Of a stretch of 52,852 bases of DNA, positions 16,214-25,657 are shown one piece after another. The position numbers were made by a program, and so were the translations under genes. Source of the DNA: an uncultured Draconibacterium sp. (lineage in GTDB: Bacteria > Bacteroidota > Bacteroidia > Bacteroidales > Prolixibacteraceae); contig NZ_CAJXTC010000036.1 of NCBI RefSeq assembly GCF_913060805.1, positions 1-52,852 on the forward strand, in the 5' to 3' direction. The notes under the pieces were generated by a model that saw only the letters and a program-made list of their open reading frames with translations, did not search any database and had not been told where the DNA came from. How positions within the stretch are numbered: position 1 is the first letter of the stretch; each line of letters opens with the position of its first letter.

Positions 16214-16276
16214 GATCCCTCCTGACCTTCCGCCAGTTGGCGGAGAGGGATTTCCCCCTTCGGAGGATTAAGGGGG
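16214..16276. repeat. Palindromic REP-like element between kinase and regulator genes
   Basis: This is a nested hairpin: outer gatccctc / gagggatt arms around the tight stem tccgcc-agtt-ggcgga. A second hairpin follows at once, cccctt / aagggg (16255-16275). It lies 38 nt after the kinase stop and 20 nt before the regulator ATG, and has no coding potential. It looks like a dispersed REP or MITE-like insertion. Confidence 0.6.
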
Positions 16277-16295
16277 TGAGAATGGGAACAAATAA

Positions 16296-16988
16296 ATGAG
16301 CAAGGCACAACACATATTTCTAGTAGAAGACGACCTGAGTTTTGGGGCGGTGTTAAAATCGTACCTCGAATTGAACGACTTTGAAGTTACATGGGTTGAC
16401 GATGGGAAATATGCGGTGGATAAATTCAAAGCCGGGTCATTTCAAATTTGTATTTTGGATGTGATGTTGCCCAATGTTGATGGCTTTACAATTGGCGCCG
16501 GAATACGTGAATTGGATAAGGAAATCCCGATGGTTTTTCTTACCGCAAAAACCTTAAAAGAGGATATTCTGAAAGGCTACAACGTGGGCGCCGACGATTA
16601 TATTACCAAACCTTTTGATACCGAAGTTTTGCTGTGTAAAATTCAAGCTATCATTAAACGGCAGTCAACGCAGCCTATAACTGATGAATTTCTGTTTTCC
16701 ATCGGTTCGTATGAATTTGATTCAAAGTTGCGTTCCATCTCCCGCGACGGCGAAAAACAAAAGCTCTCGCCAAAAGAAGCCGATTTGCTGAAACTGCTTT
16801 GCCAAAATAAAAACGAACTGCTTTCGCGCGAAACAGCACTACGCAAAATCTGGGGGGAAGATGGTTATTTTACCGCTCGCAGTATGGACGTTTTTATTAC
16901 CAAACTTCGCAAGTATTTGAAAGACGACCCGAACATCGAGATCAAGAATATTCATGGCAGTGGATTCCTGTTGGAAGTAAATTCCTGA
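16296..16988 (+). CDS. OmpR/PhoB-family response regulator
   Basis: The 230-residue protein has a receiver domain at about 5-120 with the acidic pocket E11/D12/D13, phospho-acceptor Asp55 (CILDVMLPN), Thr83 and Lys86 (FLTAKT). A C-terminal winged-helix DNA-binding domain lies at about 133-228 (KLSPKEADLLKLL, RSMDVFITKLRKYLKDDPNIEIKNIHGSGFLL). It is a transcription factor activated by phosphorylation, almost certainly by the kinase encoded just upstream. The acidic secreted protein divergent from the kinase gene is an obvious candidate target. Confidence 0.95.
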   Translation: MSKAQHIFLVEDDLSFGAVLKSYLELNDFEVTWVDDGKYAVDKFKAGSFQICILDVMLPNVDGFTIGAGIRELDKEIPMVFLTAKTLKEDILKGYNVGADDYITKPFDTEVLLCKIQAIIKRQSTQPITDEFLFSIGSYEFDSKLRSISRDGEKQKLSPKEADLLKLLCQNKNELLSRETALRKIWGEDGYFTARSMDVFITKLRKYLKDDPNIEIKNIHGSGFLLEVNS

Positions 16989-17103
16989 TAGAATGCAGAC
17001 GACGTTGATCTAAAATGATTAGCGCAGATCGGTCGATTAAAATCTCAAAATAGCTGTTTTTTCAGAATTCCTCTTTCTATCTTTAGGACTCAAATTCAAA
17101 AAT

Positions 17104-17805
17104 ATGAGTCAAAGAAAAACTGCTGTTGTAACAGGAGCAGGAAAAGGAATTGGGAAAGCTATTGTCACAGGGTTATCGAAGTTGGGCTATCAAACGATTT
17201 TGGTGGGCCGAAACCAGCAAAATCTTGAGCGGGTAGCACAAGAGATTGGAAGCAATTCAAAAGTTTTGCAGCTTGATATCACCGATAAGTCAGCTGTTAA
17301 AGAAGCCATTGCAAAAATCGTTGCAGAAAACGAAAGCATCGATATTTTGGTGAATAATGCGGGGATTCATTTTAGTGGATCGGTAGATATTGCAGAAGAT
17401 GAATTTGAGAAAATGCTGGAAACGAATCTAACAGCTCAGTACAGCGTTTTAAAAGAAGTTGTTCCGGTAATGAAAGTGCAAAAATCTGGTCATATTTTCA
17501 ATGTGGCATCGCGTTCGGGGAAAGTTGGTTTTTCCGGCGGCGGAGCTTACAGTGCTTCGAAATTTGGCTTGGTTGGTTTGAGTGAATCGCTTTACCGTGA
17601 GTTGAATCCGTTGGGAATAAAAGTGACCGCTTTGTGCCCCGGCTGGGTAAACACCGAAATGGCATTTGATGCCGGAACACCGTTGGAAAGTGAGCAAATG
17701 ATTCAGCCCGACGACCTGTTTAAAACCATCGAATGGTTGCTGCAACTTTCTCCCGCAGCATGTGTAAAAGAAGTAATTTTAGAGTCACCAAACAGTATAA
17801 GTTAA
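17104..17805 (+). CDS. Short-chain dehydrogenase/reductase (SDR)
   Basis: The 233-residue classical SDR has the cofactor motif VVTGAGKGIGKAI near the start and Asp-Ile at LDITDK. NNAG lies near 81, the catalytic Ser in ASRSG near 137, and Y-x-x-x-K in YSASKFGLVGLSES near 150. The Arg at the end of beta-2 (LVGRNQQN) favours NADP(H). It resembles 3-ketoacyl-ACP reductases, but substrate cannot be assigned from sequence. A likely -7 box (TATCTTTA) lies near 17080. The gene ends 5 nt before a MazG-like gene and probably shares its transcript. Confidence 0.9.
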   Translation: MSQRKTAVVTGAGKGIGKAIVTGLSKLGYQTILVGRNQQNLERVAQEIGSNSKVLQLDITDKSAVKEAIAKIVAENESIDILVNNAGIHFSGSVDIAEDEFEKMLETNLTAQYSVLKEVVPVMKVQKSGHIFNVASRSGKVGFSGGGAYSASKFGLVGLSESLYRELNPLGIKVTALCPGWVNTEMAFDAGTPLESEQMIQPDDLFKTIEWLLQLSPAACVKEVILESPNSIS

Positions 17806-17810
17806 AATCT

Positions 17811-18134
17811 ATGCCCACATTGAAAGATCAACCACAACTCGCCGATTTTCAAAACTATGTTACCGAATTGGAACAAGACCGAGGATTTGCCTCGCAAACT
17901 ACAATCGACAAATGCCTGTTGCTGGGCGAAGAGGTAGGCGAACTGTTTAAAGCCGTCCGAAAATCAGAAGGATTACTCATAGATTCAAATTCCGACTTCT
18001 CCGAGATTGCTGATGAGCTGGCAGACATTTTTATATACCTGTGTGCCATTGCCAACCGAAAAGGAATTGATTTGGAAGAGGCCTTTCGCAGCAAAGAGGA
18101 AAAGAATAAACAGCGAAAATGGGTTCGCGTTTGA
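17811..18134 (+). CDS. MazG-like nucleotide pyrophosphohydrolase
   Basis: I take the ATG at 17811, 5 nt after the SDR stop; a longer frame from 17733 would lie inside the SDR gene. The 107-residue protein has the single MazG helix bundle: LLGEEVGELFKAVRK with the E-E-x-x-E metal motif, then EIADELADIFIYLCAIANRKGIDLEEAF with the second metal-binding E/D set. Members hydrolyse (d)NTPs to NMP and pyrophosphate, often as house-cleaning enzymes. The substrate here is unknown. It is convergent with the phosphofructokinase gene, 15 nt apart. Confidence 0.88.
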   Translation: MPTLKDQPQLADFQNYVTELEQDRGFASQTTIDKCLLLGEEVGELFKAVRKSEGLLIDSNSDFSEIADELADIFIYLCAIANRKGIDLEEAFRSKEEKNKQRKWVRV

Positions 18135-18149
18135 ATCCGTAATATAAAA

Positions 18150-19508
18150 TCAGGGGCAGTTGTTTTGCATACAAACGGGTTGCCCGGTAGCTTCCAAAAC
18201 ACTTCCCCACAAGTTCCCTTCGAGGTTCACTTTTTTGCGCTCTTTAGTTGCCAGCGGAATCGGTAGCACTGTAAAAGCTCCCTGCCAGTAACCGACTACA
18301 AAATCAGTTCTTCCGGCCATGGCAGCATGCACCGCATTTTGTGCCAGCTGAAAACAAAATTTACTGTCGTTTGCGTTGGCCGGTGTGCTGCGTAAAATAT
18401 AACTTGGGTCAATGTATTTTAATGAAAAAGGGATGTCGGAAGCTTTTAATTCCTCTCCGATTTTATCACGAATGTATAAACCGATATCTTCGTAAACTTT
18501 ATTCTCAACTGTGTTTTTGTTCTCCTTACCGAAAAAGAACTGGCCGGCACCTTCGGCAACTACAATAACCGCGTGTTGCTTTTCCTCAAGTCTTTTTTTC
18601 AGCACAGTGAGAAAGCCTTTTTCGCCATCCAGGTCGAAATCCATTTCCGGGATAAGTACAAAATTTACATCCGGACAAGCCAGTGCAGCGTTCGCAGCAA
18701 TAAATCCTGAATCGCGCCCCATAAGTTTTATAACCGCAATGCCGTTGTACACGCCTTTTGCTTCGTAGTGGGCATTCTGAATTACAGTCATTGCAATGGA
18801 AAAAGCGGTTTCGAAACCAAACGAACGCTCGATCATGTTAATGTCGTTGTCGATTGTTTTTGGAATTCCGGCGATCGAAATCTTCAGATTCCGTTTCTTA
18901 ATCTCTTCGGCAATCGCATGTGCTCCACGCTGTGTACCATCGCCACCAATGGTAAAAAGTATATTAATATTCAGGCGCTCGAGCGTGTCAACAATTGTTT
19001 CAACCGGTTGTACTCCGCGCGACGAACCTAACATTGTGCCACCTGCTTTATGAATGTCGTCAACCACATCCGGATCAAGCTCGATGTAAGGAAAATTGTA
19101 TTCGGGAATAAAACCGGAGTAGCCGTATTTTATTCCGTAAATTTTCTTAACCCCGTATCGTTCCCACAGGTTATTTACAATACCACGGATTACATTATTC
19201 AGTCCGGGACACAAACCACCACAGGTAACAATTGCAACGCGTGTTTTGGCCGGCTCGAAATAAAGGTGTTCCCTTGGGCCGGCGCGCTCAAACGAAAGCG
19301 GTTCTTCGCCTTTTGCCAATTGTTCTTTTACTTTCGATACTGTGTTGTAGTAAAGGATGCGATCATCATCACGAATAAAATCGAAAATCCCGTCTCCTTC
19401 AACTGTTGAGAGGTTCAGCGGTGATTTAACGGTGCATTTTCCTAATCTGCTAACATAAAATTCTTCAGCCATACCCATGTTTTTGTGGTTGCCATTAAAA
19501 CTTTTCAA
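18150..19508 (-). CDS. ATP-type 6-phosphofructokinase of the PPi-PFK-like clade
   Basis: The 452-residue protein is longer than E. coli PfkA. It has a roughly 85-residue N-terminal extension, then VAIVTCGGLCPGLNNVIRGIV, GGDGT at 188-192 and PKTIDND at 216-222. The residue after GGD is Gly, the type associated with ATP use (PPi enzymes have Asp there), while the Lys of PKTIDND is typical of the long PPi/trypanosome/plant-like group. The layout resembles kinetoplastid and plant ATP-PFKs. It phosphorylates fructose-6-phosphate in glycolysis. An alternative start is the Met at residue 11 or 13. Donor specificity is inferred from one residue. Confidence 0.9.
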   Translation of the reverse strand: MKSFNGNHKNMGMAEEFYVSRLGKCTVKSPLNLSTVEGDGIFDFIRDDDRILYYNTVSKVKEQLAKGEEPLSFERAGPREHLYFEPAKTRVAIVTCGGLCPGLNNVIRGIVNNLWERYGVKKIYGIKYGYSGFIPEYNFPYIELDPDVVDDIHKAGGTMLGSSRGVQPVETIVDTLERLNINILFTIGGDGTQRGAHAIAEEIKKRNLKISIAGIPKTIDNDINMIERSFGFETAFSIAMTVIQNAHYEAKGVYNGIAVIKLMGRDSGFIAANAALACPDVNFVLIPEMDFDLDGEKGFLTVLKKRLEEKQHAVIVVAEGAGQFFFGKENKNTVENKVYEDIGLYIRDKIGEELKASDIPFSLKYIDPSYILRSTPANANDSKFCFQLAQNAVHAAMAGRTDFVVGYWQGAFTVLPIPLATKERKKVNLEGNLWGSVLEATGQPVCMQNNCP

Positions 19509-19598
19509 ATTTAACCATAATGGTTCAATAATGCTTGCTGTAGCAGAACAGATTTGTTAAGTATGGAATAGAATTGAAAAAGAAGTTGGAGGATAAAG

Positions 19599-19737
19599 AC
19601 AAGAGGTTATCCAAAAGGTCCCTGTTACGTCATCCCGAACTTGATTCAGGATCTTCAACCTGTTGATAATCAGTTTTAACAGATTCTGAAATGAATTCAG
19701 AATGACGTTCTTAACTACTTTTTAGATAGCCTCTTGT
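19599..19737. repeat. Long palindromic MITE/REP-like element
   Basis: The outer arms 19599-19619 and 19717-19737 are a 21-bp inverted repeat differing at three positions, all G-T compatible. Inside are gtcatcccgaacttgattcagg and its partner cagaatgac, a motif pair seen in related form near 49750. The element starts 6 nt from the end of the tolC-like gene and could also act as a terminator for the efflux operon. Confidence 0.65.
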
Positions 19738-19743
19738 TTTTGT

Positions 19744-21033
19744 TTATTCGTATTCCTGTACAATTACGCCGGTTAAGCGTAACAGGGATGTTTGTGCGTT
19801 GATAAAATTATAAATCGCTTCCAGTTTTCCTTGCGAAGCGCGCAGGTAAATTTCCTGTACATCGCGGAAGTTAAAGGAGTTAATGGCACCCGCTTCAAAC
19901 TTGTCGCGCGAAATTTGCAGGTTAAGTTGTGCCGCTGCCAGGTTTTCGTCGGCAATCGTTAGCAACTCTTTTCGTACCTGGTAAAACTCGAACAGGTTGG
20001 CCAAACTATTGTCCAGATCGTGTTGCATATCGGTCAACTGAATTTCAGCAATGTCGCTGTCAATCTCAGCAATTTGTAATGCACGTTTACGGTTTCCTCC
20101 GCTAAACAAATTCCAGCTAAGCGTGAGGTTTCCGTAGAAGTTGGCTGAGTTAGCCCAGTCCATATCCATGTCGCCAATTTTCGTTCCGGCGCGTGATCCG
20201 GTTACTCCGCCGGTAAATCCTAAGGATGGTGAAAACGAACTTTTTGCCGATGCAATGGCATTGTCGAGCAGGCGCTGATTGATGTACTGATTTTGCAAAC
20301 TTTTGTTGTTCTCAACCATTTGTCCTCTTAAATCAGCCAGTGCGTAATCCTCAGTTATTGCTTCAAATTTCTCGGTATATTCATAGTCAATGGCTTCTTT
20401 TTCTGCCATTAAATAAGCCAGGTTGCGTTTCGAGTTCTTGTAAGCTACTTCCTGCAAAAGATAACTTGCCCGGTCGGCCAAATAGGCATTTTGCGCCTGC
20501 AAAACATCGTAAGTTACTGCCGATCCGTATTCTTTTTGTTGCTCAGTTCTTGCGTAACGATCTTGCGAAAGTGCCATTACCTCGTTGTAAGTTGCCAGAA
20601 TTTCTTTCTGCAGCAAAACATCGTAATAGGCAAGAATCACTGATTGAATAGTACCTTCAACCATAACCGCCGTATTGTTTTTCGAAAGGTTCTCCAACTC
20701 CTCTAAACGGGTTTTGGTAATGCTCACCGAAAAACCATCAAAAATTGTCCAGTTTACCGATGCACCGCCCGATAATCCAATTGAGGTGGTGTTGTCGCCA
20801 TCAACCACGCGAACCGAGTTATTATCGCCCAGCGAAAGATTAATGTACGGATAGCGGCCGGCCGTTCCCCAGTTGTTGTCAATCTCAGCAACGCGCTGGT
20901 TTTGTTTTGCAATAACAATGTCGTAGTTATTTTCCAGCGCTTTGGTAATGGCGTCGGTAAGTGTAAGCGGCTGCTGGGCCTGCGCAAACAAGCCCGTAGC
21001 CATTATCAATAATAGTGTTACTATCTTATTCAT
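19744..21033 (-). CDS. TolC-family outer membrane efflux protein
   Basis: I choose the Met at 21033, which gives 429 residues and a proper signal peptide (IVTLLLIMATGLFAQAQ). The longer frame to 21156 would add 41 residues lying wholly inside the RND gene. The protein has the two repeated OEP domains of TolC proteins, with long coiled helices (LENNYDIVIAKQNQRVAEID near 27; EIQLTDMQHDLDNSLANLFEFYQVRKEL in the second half). It forms the trimeric outer membrane channel of a tripartite pump. It overlaps the RND gene by 8 nt and is the last gene of the MFP-RND-TolC operon. Confidence 0.93.
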   Translation of the reverse strand: MNKIVTLLLIMATGLFAQAQQPLTLTDAITKALENNYDIVIAKQNQRVAEIDNNWGTAGRYPYINLSLGDNNSVRVVDGDNTTSIGLSGGASVNWTIFDGFSVSITKTRLEELENLSKNNTAVMVEGTIQSVILAYYDVLLQKEILATYNEVMALSQDRYARTEQQKEYGSAVTYDVLQAQNAYLADRASYLLQEVAYKNSKRNLAYLMAEKEAIDYEYTEKFEAITEDYALADLRGQMVENNKSLQNQYINQRLLDNAIASAKSSFSPSLGFTGGVTGSRAGTKIGDMDMDWANSANFYGNLTLSWNLFSGGNRKRALQIAEIDSDIAEIQLTDMQHDLDNSLANLFEFYQVRKELLTIADENLAAAQLNLQISRDKFEAGAINSFNFRDVQEIYLRASQGKLEAIYNFINAQTSLLRLTGVIVQEYE

Positions 21034-24000
21034 TGGTGTCCTCCTCCTCATCTTCTTCGTGATAAATGCTGTTATCGATTTTACGTTGTGCATTTTGCCA
21101 TGCAATTTCCACGTGCTCGCGTTCAAATGTTTTGCCGTGCCAGGTTTCGCGAACAAATTTCCTGATATCGTTCAATACCAAAATAAGTGCCGGGAAGAAC
21201 AGCAGGATAAACATAGTACCGAAAGCTACTCCGTAAACCAGCGAAATGGCCATTGGAATTAGGAACTGCGCCTGGAAGCTCTTTTCAAGAATAAGCGGAT
21301 ACAGACCAAAAGCAGTGGTGAGTGTTGTTAAAATAATCGGACGAAGTCGTGATTTACCGGCCTCAACAATGGCGTCTTTTACTTTTAGTCCTTCCTCGAT
21401 TAGCAGGTTGTATTTGGCAAGCAGCACCACCGCGTCGTTAACAATTACACCGGTAAGTGCCACAATTCCCCACAAACTTAAAATCGAAAGCGGTTTGCCG
21501 TGAATACCGTGTCCCCAAACAGCTCCCAGTATCGAGATTGGGATCATAATAATAATGATCATTGGTTGCTCGAACGAACGGAAACTGATCATCAGAATAA
21601 AGATAATTGCAAGGAAAGCCATTGGGAAAAGGAACGCCAGGTCGCTCATATTTCGTTCACTTTCGCGCTGTTGTCCCTGGAAAATTACACTAATTCCCGG
21701 GTAAAGCATTTCAAGTTCGGGAATTACTTCGGCTTTAATCAAATCCAGTGTTTCAGTAACCGAAGCATCCGGATCAACCATATCGGCATTTACCCTGATT
21801 TCGCGTTTTCCGTTAAAACGGTTAATGTTTACCGGGCCACGTTTCATATCGTAATCAACCAGTTCCATTAAGGGGTAATCACCTTGCGGTGTTTTAACCT
21901 TCATTTTTTCCAGCTGACCGATTCGCTCGCGTCCTTCGGCCGGGTAACGTACCCAAATACGAAGTTCGTCGCGACCAACCTGCAGGCGTTGTGCCTGTCC
22001 GCCGTAAAATGCTTGACGTACCTGTCCGGCAATGTAAGTTTCGTTTAAGCCGAGCATGTAAGCTTTTGGTTTTAGCTCCAAAAGAATTTCCTGTTTACCC
22101 AAGGCATTTGTATTCACCACGTCTTTTAGCTGCGGATACAGTAACAGCCTGTCCATAAGGTAATCGCGTGCCGCTTCCAACTCTTCGGTATTTCTCGACA
22201 TCAAGCCGATAGAAACCGGATCGCCAAAACGGTTACTGGCGCCAATGGTGAATTTTTCAGCTTCGGGAACTTTACCAATTTTTTGGTTCAGAAGGCGGAT
22301 AATTTCAAACGAACTGATGCCTGTTTCTTCCGAATTCCGCGGCGATACATCGATGTTTCCGCAGTGTGCACCACTTTCGTCGCGGCTAAATGCCGAACCT
22401 AGATTGATAATGCTGTTTTCAATAATCGGCAGCGTGTCGTTGTATTCGGCCATCAACTCTTCGTTTACTACCCAAACAATGCTATCGAAACGCTCCAGAT
22501 ATTCCATGGTTTGGCGTTCGCCGGAACCTGGCGTAAAAGCAATGTTAATGTTGAACGAGTCGAACTCCATTCGTGGGAAGAAAGTTGTTTTAATCAGCTG
22601 TCCGCCAATTAATCCGAGCGTAATTACAATCATTGCCACCGGAATTCCCATAACAATGTAACGCCACTCCAAAACCAGTTTTATCACCCGGTCGTAGGCA
22701 TAATCGCGCAACCAGGTAAAAAAGCGTTCGGTATATTTTCGTAGTCCTTTTGCCTTGCGGTGTAAGGTTTTGCGGTTTAATACTTTTTCGTTTCCGAGGT
22801 GAGCCGGAAGAACAAGGAATGCCTCAACTAAGGAGATGAGCAAACTGGCAATCACAATTATTGCCATTTCGTACATCATTTCCATGCGGCCGGTAATAAA
22901 AATAAGCGGAGAGAAAGCCATAACCGTAGTTAAAACCGACGATGTTACGGCCGGGATAACTTCCACAGTTCCGTCAACGGCAGCGCGCATCGGGCTTTTT
23001 CCACGTTCGAAATGCTGGAAGATATTTTCCCCGATCACAATTCCATCGTCAACCAGGATACCGATAACCAGGATCATTCCGAAAAGCGACATCATATTAA
23101 TAGTGACTCCCATTAAGTTGGCCACAATAAACATTCCAAGGAACGAAGCCGGAATACCCCAGGCCACCCATAACGAAAGGCGGGTGCTGAGCATGATACC
23201 AAGAATCAGGACTACCAGGATCAATCCCATTCCACCGTTGCTGTATAACAGGTCGAGGCGCGACTTTAACAAATCGAGATACGAACGGGAATAAATCAGT
23301 TTTACGCCGTGTGTTTCCGAGTTGAATTCGGCAACGTAATTTTTTACATATTGGTCAATCTCGTCAAGGTCTTCCGTAATCAGTTTCATTACATTAATGT
23401 TGATCAGCGGATTTCCTCTTTCCAGTGCTTTGTTGGGCACATCCGAGAATTTCATTTTTACCGTGGCAATATCGTTTATGCGAAGCACGCTTCCATCGGG
23501 ATTGGCGCGCAAAATAATGTTACCAATTTTGTTCGGATCAGCACTTCTTGAGCGCAAACGAATCAGCAGCTCTTCTTCTTTCGATCGCAGCTGTCCGCCC
23601 GAAACATCGCGGTTGTTGTTGGTAATGGCATTTTGTAAATCGTTGAAAGTTAATCCGTAGCGCAGCAAATCTTCTTCCTGGGCTTCAACAGAAATTTCGA
23701 GACTTGGGAAACCAGAAATGGTCACCTGGCTCATAATTCCCGATCCCAGAAAATCTTCTTCTACCTGCTGAGCGTACGATTTTAGTGTCATTAAATCAAC
23801 GTCGCCGGTAACCAGCAAACGTGCGGCCGGCGATGTAGTTCTTGTTTTCGCAACAATTGGTCGTTCGGCTGCTGTTGGCAAGGCCGAAATTCCATCAACG
23901 GCGTTTTTTACTTCAATAAGTGCTTCATCAATATCGTATCCGGGCTGGATTTCAATACGTATGCTGGCGCTGTTTTCGGCCGATACCGAATTGATCTCGT

Positions 24001-24235
24001 AAATACCGGGAATGGCTCTCACTGCTTCCTCAACGCGCGAGGTAACCCCTTCTTCCATTTCAACCGGCGATGCTCCGGGATAAGCCACACGAACGGTGAT
24101 CATATGCGATTCGCGCTCGGGGAAGAAAGATTTCTTCATCGAAAGAAAACTTATGCTACCCACCACGATGAGGAAAAGCAGGATCAGATTCGCGTAAAAC
24201 GGAAATTTTACAAATAGTTCAACTATCTTCTTCAT
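21026..24235 (-). CDS. RND-family efflux transporter permease
   Basis: The 1069-residue protein has the full RND plan: TM1 at about 13-32, a large periplasmic loop, TM2-6 at about 335-480, a second loop and TM8-12 at the end. The proton-relay Asp pair is present in TM4 (GILVDDGIVIGENIF, residues 396-397). The TM10 segment reads ALTGVIVNDAVVLL, without the Lys found in AcrB-type HAE1 pumps at that site, so it belongs to another branch of the hydrophobe/amphiphile exporters. It would export hydrophobic compounds using the proton-motive force. It lies between its adaptor gene (17 nt upstream) and the TolC gene (8 nt overlap). Confidence 0.94.
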   Translation of the reverse strand: MKKIVELFVKFPFYANLILLFLIVVGSISFLSMKKSFFPERESHMITVRVAYPGASPVEMEEGVTSRVEEAVRAIPGIYEINSVSAENSASIRIEIQPGYDIDEALIEVKNAVDGISALPTAAERPIVAKTRTTSPAARLLVTGDVDLMTLKSYAQQVEEDFLGSGIMSQVTISGFPSLEISVEAQEEDLLRYGLTFNDLQNAITNNNRDVSGGQLRSKEEELLIRLRSRSADPNKIGNIILRANPDGSVLRINDIATVKMKFSDVPNKALERGNPLININVMKLITEDLDEIDQYVKNYVAEFNSETHGVKLIYSRSYLDLLKSRLDLLYSNGGMGLILVVLILGIMLSTRLSLWVAWGIPASFLGMFIVANLMGVTINMMSLFGMILVIGILVDDGIVIGENIFQHFERGKSPMRAAVDGTVEVIPAVTSSVLTTVMAFSPLIFITGRMEMMYEMAIIVIASLLISLVEAFLVLPAHLGNEKVLNRKTLHRKAKGLRKYTERFFTWLRDYAYDRVIKLVLEWRYIVMGIPVAMIVITLGLIGGQLIKTTFFPRMEFDSFNINIAFTPGSGERQTMEYLERFDSIVWVVNEELMAEYNDTLPIIENSIINLGSAFSRDESGAHCGNIDVSPRNSEETGISSFEIIRLLNQKIGKVPEAEKFTIGASNRFGDPVSIGLMSRNTEELEAARDYLMDRLLLYPQLKDVVNTNALGKQEILLELKPKAYMLGLNETYIAGQVRQAFYGGQAQRLQVGRDELRIWVRYPAEGRERIGQLEKMKVKTPQGDYPLMELVDYDMKRGPVNINRFNGKREIRVNADMVDPDASVTETLDLIKAEVIPELEMLYPGISVIFQGQQRESERNMSDLAFLFPMAFLAIIFILMISFRSFEQPMIIIIMIPISILGAVWGHGIHGKPLSILSLWGIVALTGVIVNDAVVLLAKYNLLIEEGLKVKDAIVEAGKSRLRPIILTTLTTAFGLYPLILEKSFQAQFLIPMAISLVYGVAFGTMFILLFFPALILVLNDIRKFVRETWHGKTFEREHVEIAWQNAQRKIDNSIYHEEDEEEDTNE

Positions 24236-24252
24236 TGATCTGTCTCCTTTTT

Positions 24253-25431
24253 CTATTGTGGTTTAGCCTGGTTTCCTGGTTTTGGCTTGTTGTTGCCTTC
24301 TTCGCCCAGAATATTAACCGGAGTATTTTCTTTTACATTTATCAATGGCTCGGCAACCACTTTGGTTCCGGCTGGCAGACCATCAAAAATCAACGTTGTT
24401 TCGTTGCGTTTTATCACGTTTATTTCACGTTTTTTCAGTTCGCCGTCGATAACAGCATAAACAGTACTTGAGTTAAAAACCGCACCGCGTGGAATCTCCA
24501 TAGCATCGGCAATTTTTTGTCCGGGGAAAGTAACCTCGTAAACCTGACCCGGAAGAACTTTGTCGGAGTCAGCCTGGCCCACCTGTACAAAAATGCTTAG
24601 CGACTGTGTTTCGGCTTCAACAAAGTTTGATTTACGCACAACCTTGCCGGCAATTTGCGAATCGTCGAGATTGGAATGAATAAACACTTTGTCGCCAATT
24701 TTAATCCATTCGCTGTCTTCGTTCGGAACCGGAACTTCAATTTCAACATGATCGGTACGGATCATTCGTGCAATTTGTCCGCCGGTGTTTACATACGATC
24801 CGGTTTCGTAATTTACTTGAGTAAATGTTCCGTCGAAAGGTGCATAAAGTGTATGACGTTTTAATCTTTTTTCGTCTTGTTTAATACCGTAATATTCGGT
24901 TAATACGCCCTGGCTGGCTAAAAACACTTTTAGTTTTTCGTCTTTTACAACCGGCATTTCAGGCAGGTCCTGATCCAAATCGATAGCTCTGAAAAATGTT
25001 TCGTAAGCATTTAGCTGATTGGGAAAATCAACTTTCATGTCGGGTAACAACGATGTCATTGTTGTTAAAAACTGAGCTTTGCGTGCTTTCAACGCCAACT
25101 CCACTTCGTCTTTGTAAATTTCGGCAAGCAACTGGCCTTTTTTAAACGATGTACCTTTACGAAGTACCACAGCACCCGGTTCAATTTTTCCCGATGCTTC
25201 GGCAACCAGCAACACTTCGCTGCCCGACACGGCACGTCCACCGGGAAGGGATAGTGGCGAAGTAATTTCTGTGTAGTTAACTGTTTCTACTCTAACCGAT
25301 CGTTTCATCTCGATATCGGGCCTTTTTGGCTGCTCCGGTTTCATTGAAACGAACAGTTCTGATAATGCCGCCGCTCCTCCTAAAAGAACAATCAGGGCAA
25401 CAACAATAAACGTAATTTTTCTCCAACTCAT
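24253..25431 (-). CDS. Periplasmic adaptor (membrane fusion) subunit of the RND pump
   Basis: The 392-residue protein has one N-terminal membrane anchor (about 7-25), then the adaptor order. The lipoyl half-motifs are GKIEPGAVVLRKGTSFKKGQLLAEI and LYAPFDGTFTQVNYETGSYVNTGGQIARM, with a short hairpin between. A beta-barrel follows (VEIEVPVPNEDSEWIKIGDKVFIHS) and a membrane-proximal domain ending in INVKENTPVNI. It links the RND pump to the TolC channel. It is the first gene of the three-gene efflux operon, so the promoter should lie in the 226-nt gap to its right. Confidence 0.93.
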   Translation of the reverse strand: MSWRKITFIVVALIVLLGGAAALSELFVSMKPEQPKRPDIEMKRSVRVETVNYTEITSPLSLPGGRAVSGSEVLLVAEASGKIEPGAVVLRKGTSFKKGQLLAEIYKDEVELALKARKAQFLTTMTSLLPDMKVDFPNQLNAYETFFRAIDLDQDLPEMPVVKDEKLKVFLASQGVLTEYYGIKQDEKRLKRHTLYAPFDGTFTQVNYETGSYVNTGGQIARMIRTDHVEIEVPVPNEDSEWIKIGDKVFIHSNLDDSQIAGKVVRKSNFVEAETQSLSIFVQVGQADSDKVLPGQVYEVTFPGQKIADAMEIPRGAVFNSSTVYAVIDGELKKREINVIKRNETTLIFDGLPAGTKVVAEPLINVKENTPVNILGEEGNNKPKPGNQAKPQ

Positions 25432-25657
25432 GGCTATTTTGTTTTATTTGAATTTTTCAATCATAGGTTTATTTGGACCGTAAAAATCATCAATTTTTTT
25501 TTGTATCAAATTTTATTTTGTGAAAACTACACTTTGAACGGTTAACATTTAACTTCTTTACACCCCAAATAAGTAATAACAGAGACCTTTCAGCTTAAGC
25601 ATGGTTTAATATGAATAATAACTTTTTTACATTAGCAGAAACACTAAAAAATGTAAG

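Noticed and set aside
21034-21156. N-terminal extension of the TolC-like protein
   Set aside because: Lies wholly within the RND gene and would bury the signal peptide.
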